Below, piece after piece: positions 1-7,818 of a stretch of 64,000 nt of DNA. The notes below the pieces were generated by a model that ran no database searches, was not told the DNA's origin, and saw only the letters and a list, made by a program, of their open reading frames with translations. Every line of letters starts with the position of its first letter. Positions within the stretch are counted from its first letter, which is position 1. This DNA comes from Flavipsychrobacter sp. (GTDB lineage: Bacteria; Bacteroidota; Bacteroidia; Chitinophagales; Chitinophagaceae): the NCBI GenBank assembly GCA_021155965.1, contig JAJNBJ010000002.1:124001-188000 (forward strand). Direction: 5' to 3'. Both the position numbers and the translations under genes were made by a program.

Positions 1-1464
1 TCGGCCGACAGCATTTACCTGAGTTTTTTCTACCAGCCACAGGGAAACGGCTTTTTCCCTTTGCTGGCAGACTCCCTAATAGTGTACTTAAAAAATCGCT
101 ATAACGATTTTGTAAAAGTATGGGCGGTTGCAGGTACTCCTTTACAACCATTCCGGCAGGCAATGATACCGGTCACTGATTCGTTTTACTTTCATAACAC
201 CTTCCAGATACGCTTTGTGAATATTGCCGCATTAAACTGGGCCGATGCAGTGTGGAATGTAGATTACGTGAGGCTTGACAAGAACCGCAGCATCGGTGAT
301 ACTGCGGTTACAGACATTGCCTTTACATCTACCCCAACCTTCCTGCTCAATGATTATACCTCCATGCCCTATAACCAGTTCAAGGTAAGCCCGGCAAGCG
401 AAATTGTACCCCAGGTATCAGACAGCATCAGGAATAATTCGGCTAGCGCCGAAGCAGTAGATTACGGCATGACAGTTCGGGACCTGGCCACAGGTTCCCT
501 TTTAGCTTCCAGCGCAGTTGGCAGCACCCTCATCGGCAGCTATATGAACCTGCAGGTGGTGAGGCCCCTATCTATTGCCGCTTACCCTACGCATCCACCC
601 AATACACCTGTAATTTTTGAAACCAAATATTTTCTGCAAACAACATCGGCAGTTGGCCCTGTTGTTAATGACACTGCTGTGCGCTACCAGCATTTTGACA
701 ATTACCTTGCTTATGACGATGGCACCGCAGAAAAAAGTTATTACCTCAGCCTCTCCCCTTCGCTCCCCGGAAAGATCGCTATTGAGTTCCACCTGAACAA
801 AGCAGATACGCTGCGTGGCCTGGCCATTTATTTTGGCAGGCAAATACCATTTTCAGCGTCTAAATTGTTTGCCATATATGTTTATTCAGCGCTGGCAAAA
901 ATTAATGGAGCCCCCAAAGATGTTTTGATCGACTCTACCGACCTGCTGATGCCTGCTTATGCTGATTCGGTGAACCATTTCTGGTATTATACATTCGAGA
1001 AACCTATCCTTTTACCTGCAGGCACATTTTATGCAGGCACGCTTCAACCGCTTGGCGGTATAAGTGACAGCCTTTATTTCGGGCTTGATGTGAACAGGAT
1101 CGGCGATAATCATGCCTATTATAATGTTACCGGAGACTGGTCACACTCCCTCGTAAGCGGGGCCATCATGATGCGCCCGCTGCTGGGAAGGTATGTATCG
1201 GGCAGCAGTATACATGAAGTAGATACCAGGAAGGCTACCTGGAGTGTGTTCCCTAACCCCGCCACCAACCGGATACAATTCAGGTTTAAAGGCACGGAGC
1301 TTGCCCGCTACCGAATTACTGATGTGCAGGGCCATGTTTCAGTAACAGGCATGGCCTCTAACGGGGGTGATGTTGATATTTCGCAGCTATCGCCGGGCAT
1401 GTATTTTGTATCGCTGATAGCTGAGGGTATGCCTACACAGGCGCAAACACTCATCAAACTATAG
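1..1464 (+). CDS. T9SS type A sorting domain protein (5' end missing)
   Basis: The reading frame is open from base 1, so the gene begins upstream and only the last 487 codons are here. The visible part is a beta-rich extracellular protein with no catalytic motif I recognise. The last ~80 residues form a type A T9SS sorting domain: it starts near VFPNPATNRI, runs through DVQGHVSV and LSPGMYFVSL, and ends in a short basic tail (TLIKL). This predicts export across the outer membrane and surface attachment or release. The function of the missing N-terminal part cannot be judged. Confidence 0.85.
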   Translation, partial: SADSIYLSFFYQPQGNGFFPLLADSLIVYLKNRYNDFVKVWAVAGTPLQPFRQAMIPVTDSFYFHNTFQIRFVNIAALNWADAVWNVDYVRLDKNRSIGDTAVTDIAFTSTPTFLLNDYTSMPYNQFKVSPASEIVPQVSDSIRNNSASAEAVDYGMTVRDLATGSLLASSAVGSTLIGSYMNLQVVRPLSIAAYPTHPPNTPVIFETKYFLQTTSAVGPVVNDTAVRYQHFDNYLAYDDGTAEKSYYLSLSPSLPGKIAIEFHLNKADTLRGLAIYFGRQIPFSASKLFAIYVYSALAKINGAPKDVLIDSTDLLMPAYADSVNHFWYYTFEKPILLPAGTFYAGTLQPLGGISDSLYFGLDVNRIGDNHAYYNVTGDWSHSLVSGAIMMRPLLGRYVSGSSIHEVDTRKATWSVFPNPATNRIQFRFKGTELARYRITDVQGHVSVTGMASNGGDVDISQLSPGMYFVSLIAEGMPTQAQTLIKL

Positions 1465-1501
1465 GGAGCGCCGGATTTTTTAACTTTACTTAAAAATAGC
1501 A

Positions 1502-1807
1502 ATGAAGAACATTACTGTTGAAGAGCTGAAAAGCAGGATAGATGCAGGTGAAAAACTGCACCTTATAGATGTACGTGAGCCTGCAGAATATGCCGAATAT
1601 AATCTTGGTGGCACGCTTATTCCATTGGGTAATATAATGGGCCTGCAGCTTGAAGACCTTGAGGACCTGAAGAACGAAGAGCTGATCATACACTGCAAGG
1701 CCGGCAGCAGGAGCATGCAGGCATGCATGATGCTGGAACAGGTTGGCTTCACTAATGTGGTGAACGTAACCGGTGGCGCAATGGCCTGGAAACAGAAATA
1801 CGGTTAA
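1502..1807 (+). CDS. single-domain rhodanese-like protein
   Basis: This 101-residue protein is one rhodanese domain. It shows the LIDVREPAEY motif (residues ~21-30), the active-site loop CKAGSR with the catalytic Cys at residue 65, and the closing VTGGAMAWK motif. Such cytoplasmic proteins carry a persulfide on the Cys and pass sulfur to partners; the real substrate is unknown. There is no signal peptide. The next gene starts 6 bases after its stop, so the two are probably co-transcribed. Confidence 0.9.
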   Translation: MKNITVEELKSRIDAGEKLHLIDVREPAEYAEYNLGGTLIPLGNIMGLQLEDLEDLKNEELIIHCKAGSRSMQACMMLEQVGFTNVVNVTGGAMAWKQKYG

Positions 1808-1812
1808 AGCAA

Positions 1813-2376
1813 ATGCACGAGATAGAGCCATATTACAACTGGCGGCACTTATACATAGCCGAAGAAGATGAGCAGTCCCCGTTTTACGGGCAAGAGCACA
1901 GCGAGTTCGAATTTTCAAACACGGTTTACAATTACTACATCCATCCGCAGTGGGATGAATTCGGGTCTAAGACATTGTACCTGAAAGTGCTTTTTGTTGA
2001 CTACGAACTGAACTATGCTATAATAGAAATGATAGGCGAATGGAATGATGCAGTGGAAAATGACATCATGCAATTGAAGCGCTCCGTGATAGAGCCGATG
2101 GAAGCAAAAGGCATCAATAAATTCATACTGATAACTGAGAACGTACTTAATTTTCATAGCAGCGATACCGACTATTATGAAGAATGGGGCGAAGATATTG
2201 GCGATGAAGGCGGCTGGATAGCAGCCATCAATATGCCGGAACAAACCCAGTACGACTTTCGCCGCTCCCACATTGACTACTACATAAAAATACTGGAAAG
2301 CCCCAACTGGCGCACCTTTCAGCCGCAGGATTTTTTCCAGTCGGTTGACAACCAGATGCTGAGATTGCTGTCGTAG
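1813..2376 (+). CDS. conserved hypothetical acidic protein
   Basis: This is a 187-residue soluble acidic protein rich in Tyr, Trp, Asp and Glu, with no signal peptide, membrane segment or known catalytic motif. A central alternating hydrophobic stretch (LYLKVLFVDYELNYAIIEM, residues ~57-75) suggests an alpha/beta fold. It follows the rhodanese gene by 6 bases, so it is probably in the same transcript. I do not recognise a family and give no function. Confidence 0.75.
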   Translation: MHEIEPYYNWRHLYIAEEDEQSPFYGQEHSEFEFSNTVYNYYIHPQWDEFGSKTLYLKVLFVDYELNYAIIEMIGEWNDAVENDIMQLKRSVIEPMEAKGINKFILITENVLNFHSSDTDYYEEWGEDIGDEGGWIAAINMPEQTQYDFRRSHIDYYIKILESPNWRTFQPQDFFQSVDNQMLRLLS

Positions 2377-2378
2377 CA

Positions 2379-2543
2379 CTACATCCCCGACAGCTTCCGC
2401 ATATGGTTTACACCACCTTTTTTCGAACTATTTACGTTAGCTTTCACATTACCCCCTTTCTTTTTACCAGGCTGGTTAGAGAATACGATCTGCTTTGAAG
2501 GAAGTTTTGTTGGCCCTGCTTTTGTTGGTTTTTGCGTGCTCAT
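2379..2543 (-). CDS. small Lys-rich protein, 54 aa
   Basis: A 54-codon frame runs from ATG at 2543 to TAG at 2379 on the minus strand. The product starts MSTQKPTKAGPTKLPSKQ, is dominated by Lys, Gly, Ser and Asn, and has a KKKGG and a KKGG motif. It is highly basic and probably disordered. It ends 2 bases from the stop of the convergent gene at 1813-2376. Supporting a real gene are its placement in an otherwise empty gap and its biased composition. A nucleic-acid- or ribosome-binding role is possible but is inference only. Confidence 0.55.
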   Translation of the reverse strand: MSTQKPTKAGPTKLPSKQIVFSNQPGKKKGGNVKANVNSSKKGGVNHMRKLSGM

Positions 2544-2584
2544 AAGTTCGTTTTACCCTGCAATATAAATTATTTACAAAAAAA

Positions 2585-2606
2585 CGGGCAGGAAAATTCC
2601 TGCCCG
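2585..2606 (-). terminator. rho-independent terminator of the lipoprotein gene
   Basis: CGGGCAGG pairs with CCTGCCCG around a short AT loop. On the minus strand the hairpin is followed by a run of seven T. It lies 20 bases past the stop of the minus-strand gene 2627-3505. Confidence 0.8.
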
Positions 2607-2626
2607 CGTATATCTTTTAGAAAATC

Positions 2627-3505
2627 TTAACGCATCGTGATCACGTGTGTGCGCGAACCAATGGTCAGTTGCGCCTTATCATCGCATCCTCCCGGCGTCA
2701 TGCCCGATGGGGCATAAGTATAATTTATGGTGCGGCTGCCACCTGTGAATGATGAGCTGGTTATGGTCACCGTTCCTGCCATTATCCACCTGCATGCCAG
2801 CGCCACTTTAAGCGGATCTGTAGCAGATATGGTATGCGTGAACTCGCGGCCGCTTGCACGGCGCAATGTTGTTGTTCCTCCAATCAGGTACTCATCATCG
2901 CTCCTGGTGGGTGTGCTGTAGCCTGCAAGCCAGGTGCGTGTGCGGTTACCTGTCCAGCATATAAAGCTATCCGAACTAATAATAATAGTATCTTTTACAG
3001 TTACATCGTACCAATACTGCCCGCTGCTGTTCATCCCCCGGTTGGTCACAGATTTATGTACGATCACTTTATAGCCATCCACATAGTAGTTGTCGGTAGT
3101 TATGGTATGCACACTGCCGGCATCTTTGTAATTCCCTGTATAGCTTACAATTATCCTGCCCCTGCGCACCCTGCCATCAAGGCTTGTACAAGTGCCTGTG
3201 CCAAAATCTATAACAACCGTACGCACAGTGCCTGTGGTGTCGCGGGTTATTGTTGCGCAGCCGCCTAGTGTAGTAGCAGTGGTGCGCAGGTTGGTACCAC
3301 CAGTCTCAACCGCAGCATCTGCTATTGATATGATATCATTCCCATCTCGGTCAAGTTTTGCAGCATCGGTGGCATAACCTCCATTGTCATCTGCATTGGT
3401 AAGCACATTGTTCGCATCGTCTTTATCACGCCTGCATGCTGTAAGCGTTAATACAGAAGCCATTATGATGATGGCGCTGTTCCTCAAAATTGATTTGTAA
3501 GACAT
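2627..3505 (-). CDS. hypothetical lipoprotein
   Basis: This 292-residue protein has a lipoprotein signal peptide with lipobox LTAC (Cys ~24) followed by a charged RRDKDD stretch. The mature part is Thr/Ser/Gly rich with many short beta strands, typical of a Bacteroidota periplasmic or surface beta protein. There is no enzyme motif. Upstream of the start, near 3540-3570, lie two copies of TTGTTTAAA-like sequence (minus strand), possibly promoter or operator elements. The gene stands alone with its own terminator. Function unknown. Confidence 0.75.
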   Translation of the reverse strand: MSYKSILRNSAIIIMASVLTLTACRRDKDDANNVLTNADDNGGYATDAAKLDRDGNDIISIADAAVETGGTNLRTTATTLGGCATITRDTTGTVRTVVIDFGTGTCTSLDGRVRRGRIIVSYTGNYKDAGSVHTITTDNYYVDGYKVIVHKSVTNRGMNSSGQYWYDVTVKDTIIISSDSFICWTGNRTRTWLAGYSTPTRSDDEYLIGGTTTLRRASGREFTHTISATDPLKVALACRWIMAGTVTITSSSFTGGSRTINYTYAPSGMTPGGCDDKAQLTIGSRTHVITMR

Positions 3506-3593
3506 AGTTCTGTGTTTTTTATGATACTCTGACTAGCTATTTTAAACAAGGTTTAAAACAATTTAAAAAAAATAATTTCAAAAAACATCAAGA

Positions 3594-5249
3594 TCATGCA
3601 TTCCCGGGATTGTCTTTCGAGGTACCATATACCAGGAAGTAAAGGATAGCATGAACTATAGCAAAGGTTATAGAGAAATAGAACAATATATCCTCGGCAT
3701 CGCCAGTAGCATTACGATGCAAAAGCGATACAATGAGCAATACAATGGCTAATGCCACTCCTGTCATAGATACAGTACGATAGCTCTTTTTAGTAAAGTT
3801 CGCTTTATTCAAATAGCTGTTCTTCATACCATAGAAGAGGTAAACGTCCATACCTATCATCATCCATACTATAAGGCGTATCCATGTATCCAATGGCAGG
3901 AACACCATCATGAACAGGCAAGTGAAAATGCCCAGTATAGGGATCAATGGCACCAACGGCGTCCTGAATGCACGTGGTGCATCAGGCATTTTCATGCGCA
4001 TCAGTATCACCCCGATACACACCAGGATAAACGCAAACAATGTGCCTATGCTCGTCATCTCCCCTACTATCCTCGCCGGCACAAATGCCGCAAACAGGCT
4101 CACAAACAACATGAACAGGAAGTTATTTTTTGCCGGTGTGCGGAATTTCTCATGCAGCTTTGAGAATACAGGAGGTATCAGCCCATCGTGGCTCATAGAA
4201 TAGAATACGCGCGACTGCCCCATCAGCATTACCAGTATCACCGAAGCATAGCCACCAAGTATCGCCATGATGATCGCTTTATTTAACCAGGGATAATCAG
4301 GTACTATTGCACCATCTGCCCCTGCTTTGCCCATGTTGTCTATAGCCACAGCAACAGGCGCTATACCGTCTTTGCCAGCAAACATCTGGTAATTGGCAAC
4401 GCCGGTCATTACGTGGGCAAAAAGAATGTACAGCACCGTGCATATGGCTAACGAGAGCAATATGCCAATAGGCATATCCCGCTTCGGATTTTTTGCTTCC
4501 TGCGCTGCCGTAGATACTGCATCAAACCCGATGTAAGCGAAGAACACTATTGCTGCCGCACGCACAATACCACTGAACCCAAACTCGCCAAACGTGCCGG
4601 TATTAGCCGGTATATAGGGCGTATAATTTTCGGGATGGATATATTGCCAGCCTAATGCAATGAATATCAATACAACTGTTACTTTAAGGGCCACTATTAT
4701 TCCATTCACCCATGCCGATTCCTTTGTGCCTTTAATAAGCAGCAACGACATCAATATAACAATAAAAACAGCCGGTACATTGATAATGCCACCATCAAAC
4801 GGGGACGATGTGAACTCCGGACCAAGATGTATATCAAAGTATCCTAAAAATTTCACAAGGTAGCGCGACCAGCTTATGGATACCGTGGCAGCGCCCACAG
4901 CATATTCAAGTACCAGGTCCCAACCTATCACCCAGGCAATGAATTCTCCCATGGTAGCATACGAATAGGTGTATGCACTTCCTGCCACAGGTATCATTGA
5001 TGCAAACTCTGCGTAGCACAACCCCGCAAACGCACATCCCAATGCAGCAACCACAAAAGAAATAGTAATAGCCGGGCCCGCATTGTTAGCAGCAGCCCCC
5101 CCTGTTATTGAAAATAAACCGGCACCAATAATGGCACCAATACCTAAAGCAACTAACGCCGGTGCACCTAAAGTTTTTTTAAGTCCCTTCTCTGAAGCCG
5201 CAGCTTCAGCAAAAAGACGGTCTAATGGTTTTCTTGAAAATAACCCCAT
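3594..5249 (-). CDS. APC-family amino acid permease
   Basis: This is a 551-residue polytopic inner-membrane transporter with about 12-14 hydrophobic segments. The first helix carries the APC substrate/ion-binding motif GIGAIIGAGLFSITG (residues ~36-50), and the later FFAYIGFDAVSTAAQEAKNP segment (residues ~236-255) is diagnostic of the cationic amino acid transporter / YfnA branch. The expected role is amino acid uptake driven by an ion gradient; the substrate cannot be fixed from sequence. The gene is isolated. A perfect 14-bp palindrome lies 1 base upstream of the start codon. Confidence 0.93.
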   Translation of the reverse strand: MGLFSRKPLDRLFAEAAASEKGLKKTLGAPALVALGIGAIIGAGLFSITGGAAANNAGPAITISFVVAALGCAFAGLCYAEFASMIPVAGSAYTYSYATMGEFIAWVIGWDLVLEYAVGAATVSISWSRYLVKFLGYFDIHLGPEFTSSPFDGGIINVPAVFIVILMSLLLIKGTKESAWVNGIIVALKVTVVLIFIALGWQYIHPENYTPYIPANTGTFGEFGFSGIVRAAAIVFFAYIGFDAVSTAAQEAKNPKRDMPIGILLSLAICTVLYILFAHVMTGVANYQMFAGKDGIAPVAVAIDNMGKAGADGAIVPDYPWLNKAIIMAILGGYASVILVMLMGQSRVFYSMSHDGLIPPVFSKLHEKFRTPAKNNFLFMLFVSLFAAFVPARIVGEMTSIGTLFAFILVCIGVILMRMKMPDAPRAFRTPLVPLIPILGIFTCLFMMVFLPLDTWIRLIVWMMIGMDVYLFYGMKNSYLNKANFTKKSYRTVSMTGVALAIVLLIVSLLHRNATGDAEDILFYFSITFAIVHAILYFLVYGTSKDNPGNA

Positions 5250-5250
5250 A

Positions 5251-5264
5251 ATTCAAATTTGAAT
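5251..5264 (-). promoter_or_regulatory. 14-bp palindrome at the permease start
   Basis: ATTCAAATTTGAAT is a perfect palindrome located 1 base before the permease ATG. Its position over the predicted leader suggests an operator for a dimeric repressor. No regulator gene is adjacent. Confidence 0.4.
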
Positions 5265-5366
5265 ATTCCGTGAAAGGCTAAGATAATTAATTAGTTGATT
5301 AGTAGATAAACCTGTTCTGCGTGATATTTTCACCCGGTTTGCTGAAATTATACTAGGTTTGGGGAT

Positions 5367-6227
5367 ATGATCAGGTGGTATTGCGCCTTTTTTGTTTTCT
5401 TTTTGTTCACTGCTGCCCCGCGCGCAATTGCACAACCCACCCTTCCTGATATTGAAGGGATAGTTGAGGACGGGATGATCACACTACGTTGGAATAACCA
5501 GTATGACAAAGTAAAAGCAATTACCATTATGCGCTCTCATGATAGCCTGAGTGATTACGAGATCATCGGCTACGTAAAAAAACGGGATAAGGGCATCCAG
5601 TCATTTACTGATGACGACCCGCTGCCGGGCAAGAATTATTACAAGTTGTCTCTTTTGTTTAATAGCGGGCTTACCTGGCGCAGTAATTTCACGATGGCCA
5701 GTGCCGACGAGCCGAATGAGCACCCCAAGCCTGTTGCCGCACCAAAAGAAGCCGCTAAAAAGCCTAAACTTTCACAATTAGAATCAACATTTGTTGATTC
5801 GGTTCGCAAGAAGATGCCTGATACCTGCAAAACAACCGCTAACCGTGCGGCTGTGAATATATCTTTCGAAGCGGATCCGGCTATGAATACGCAACCCGCC
5901 CCCCCCAGGCCGAAAATCAAATTAACTTACGATGAAGCGGCAGACAATACGCCCATCTTCATACGGTCTAAATACATTTATACGGATACGCTAACAGGGC
6001 ATGTAAGCATGTCGTTGCCTGATGATATGGCTACACATAGTTATTCGGTAAAGTTCTTTGATAAAGACAAGCGGCTGATCACCGAAGTGCCTAAAATAAA
6101 CAGCCAAAAGATACTGATCGATAAAAGGAATTTTCAGCGTAAGGGAGTTTATCAATTCAGGCTGAGAAAGGATTATTTGGAACTCGAATCTGGCTTTATT
6201 GTTATTGACCCTGCCCCAAACCCCTAA
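5367..6227 (+). CDS. secreted protein with fibronectin-III-like domain
   Basis: This 286-residue protein has a signal peptide (residues 1-23, cleavage after AIAQ). A fibronectin type III-like domain follows at ~25-115: it opens with ITLRWNNQYDKVKAITIMRS and ends near GKNYYKLSLLFNSGLTWRSN. A Pro/Lys-rich linker and a second beta-rich part (~185-280) come next. A TAGGTTTG box ends 5 bases before the ATG. The last codons and the TAA stop lie inside a dispersed repeat (6214-6235), so the C-terminus (DPAPNP) is partly repeat-derived. Function unknown; probably envelope-associated. Confidence 0.78.
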   Translation: MIRWYCAFFVFFLFTAAPRAIAQPTLPDIEGIVEDGMITLRWNNQYDKVKAITIMRSHDSLSDYEIIGYVKKRDKGIQSFTDDDPLPGKNYYKLSLLFNSGLTWRSNFTMASADEPNEHPKPVAAPKEAAKKPKLSQLESTFVDSVRKKMPDTCKTTANRAAVNISFEADPAMNTQPAPPRPKIKLTYDEAADNTPIFIRSKYIYTDTLTGHVSMSLPDDMATHSYSVKFFDKDKRLITEVPKINSQKILIDKRNFQRKGVYQFRLRKDYLELESGFIVIDPAPNP

Positions 6228-6235
6228 AGGGGCTT
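6214..6235 (+). repeat. 3'-end palindromic repeat, copy 1
   Basis: The core CCCCAAACCCCTAAAGGGG can fold as CCCC-TAAA-GGGG. It is followed by CTTTACTGGAGAATATATTT, which is shared with the copy at 59295. It overlaps the end of the gene at 5367-6227 and supplies its stop codon. Other copies: 6302, 23121 and 59295. Confidence 0.85.
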
Positions 6236-6301
6236 TACTGGAGAATATATTTTTCAGCTATGCTACGTTAATCAGCTCACATGTTCTTGCATAACAAGGG
6301 G

Positions 6302-6323
6302 AAGCCCCTTTAGGGGTTTGGGG
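6302..6323 (-). repeat. 3'-end palindromic repeat, copy 2 (inverted)
   Basis: This copy has the same 22-base core as copy 1 on the opposite strand, 4 bases past the stop of the minus-strand gene 6328-6939. With copy 1 it makes 22-base inverted arms around a 66-base loop between two convergent genes, which could act as a two-way terminator. Confidence 0.85.
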
Positions 6324-6327
6324 TGAG

Positions 6328-6939
6328 TTACATTTCCTGCAGCATCTCTTTCCATTCAGGGCCAAGCTGTAATGACGCACCTATATACAGTTTCATCATC
6401 TGCACCATTTCTTCCGCATCCCACGAATATACACCGGCGGCAAAATACACCCTGCCCTCCAGCGTATCGAAATAAAGGTTGCCATCATGGTGGAGGCTTT
6501 GTATCAGGTGTTCGTGCGTTTCAAATCCAAAGTAATCAAAGCATTTTCCTTTCAGCGGATGATCGGTCTTGGTGCCCTTACCTTCATAGTGCAACATACC
6601 TATACGCCGCCATTCAAACCTCCTCACCTGCTGTGCAAAAATTGTTTTCTTCACCAGCGTGAGCGTATGCTGGTCGAGCATGATGCGCTCCGAAAAGAAT
6701 ATCCTTGCCAGGAAACGGTATAACGACAGCAGGTAAAGCACAGATGCCCCTATAGTCGCCGTCCAGTTAACGAAGTTGTGTTTAAAAGGCAGCGACTGCA
6801 CCAGGAACACAGTAGCCATACCCGTGGTCACCAGGAACTCTATTACATACAACGCGCGTATGCGCGGCTGCGTACGATTGCCCAGTTTGATAAGCAGGTT
6901 GCGGTCGCCCCAATAATATGTTATACTGCGTTTTGCCAA
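6328..6939 (-). CDS. hypothetical membrane protein, two TM segments
   Basis: This 203-residue protein has two hydrophobic segments at about residues 30-50 and 60-80. A soluble C-terminal half resembles a PH-like layout (LDQHTLTLVKKT, then RRFEWRRIGMLHYEGKG). There is no catalytic motif. It lies 11 bases downstream of the lipB stop on the same strand, so it is probably in the lipB transcript. Family not recognised with confidence. Confidence 0.7.
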   Translation of the reverse strand: MAKRSITYYWGDRNLLIKLGNRTQPRIRALYVIEFLVTTGMATVFLVQSLPFKHNFVNWTATIGASVLYLLSLYRFLARIFFSERIMLDQHTLTLVKKTIFAQQVRRFEWRRIGMLHYEGKGTKTDHPLKGKCFDYFGFETHEHLIQSLHHDGNLYFDTLEGRVYFAAGVYSWDAEEMVQMMKLYIGASLQLGPEWKEMLQEM

Positions 6940-6950
6940 GTCAAGATCAT

Positions 6951-7688
6951 TTATATAACTACCAGTTCATCCACTATGCCTGTTACCACTACAGCATCAA
7001 ACACCTCACTGAATTCCTTTCTAATCAATTCCTTCACTTCTTCTTCAGGCACACTTCTTCCCAGTTCTTTCTGTATAGAGGTAACACTTTTATCGGTGAT
7101 ACCGCAGGGTACTATATAATCAAAGTACTTAAGATCTGTATTCACGTTCAGCGCAAAACCATGCATGGTCACCCACCTACTGCAGCGCACACCCATAGCA
7201 CATATTTTTCGGGCTTTGCCTTTTATGTCTGCATCCAGCCAAACACCGGTGGCACCCGGCAACCTGCCACCTTCTATGCCATAATGGGCGATAGTACGAA
7301 TGATCACTTCTTCTAGGTTGCGCATGTACTTGCCCAGGTCGGTAACAAAATGTTCCAGGTCCAGTATAGGATAACCCACTACCTGTCCCGGCCCGTGATA
7401 GGTGATATCTCCTCCCCTGTTGGTCTTAAAAAAAGAAACATTCAACTCTTGCAGGCGGCGGTCGTTAACCAGCAGGTTTTCCATATGCCCGCTTTTGCCA
7501 ATGGTATAAACATGCGGGTGTTCGCAAAACAGTAAATGATGCTGTGTATTTTCAAGCGGAAGTGTTACGTCGGGATCATTGAACCTTGCTGCTTTAATAC
7601 GCAGGTTCTCCTGCAACAGGTTTTCCTGGTAATCCCATGCTACATCATATGCCACCTTTCCAAGGTCTCTGAATAAGATCTTCTTCAT
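6951..7688 (-). CDS. lipB: lipoyl(octanoyl) transferase LipB
   Basis: LipB moves octanoate from acyl carrier protein onto the lipoyl domains of 2-oxoacid dehydrogenases and GcvH in the cytoplasm. The 245-residue protein shows the RGGDITYHGPGQVVGYPI motif, the catalytic Lys region (KARKICAMGVR) and the catalytic Cys at about residue 195 in VPCGI. I chose the ATG at 7688 (MKKILFRDLG) because the extra 12 upstream residues do not belong to the family. The gene downstream is 6328-6939. Confidence 0.96.
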   Translation of the reverse strand: MKKILFRDLGKVAYDVAWDYQENLLQENLRIKAARFNDPDVTLPLENTQHHLLFCEHPHVYTIGKSGHMENLLVNDRRLQELNVSFFKTNRGGDITYHGPGQVVGYPILDLEHFVTDLGKYMRNLEEVIIRTIAHYGIEGGRLPGATGVWLDADIKGKARKICAMGVRCSRWVTMHGFALNVNTDLKYFDYIVPCGITDKSVTSIQKELGRSVPEEEVKELIRKEFSEVFDAVVVTGIVDELVVI

Positions 7689-7818
7689 AAACGGGATATG
7701 CAATTTAAGGATATTTGACCACAAATATCCTGATATCGATCACCTTTGGGGACGAATAAGGATTATCAAGGGGTAAACTGGAAGACCTGCATCACAGAAA
7801 ATATTTTTATATGTATAA

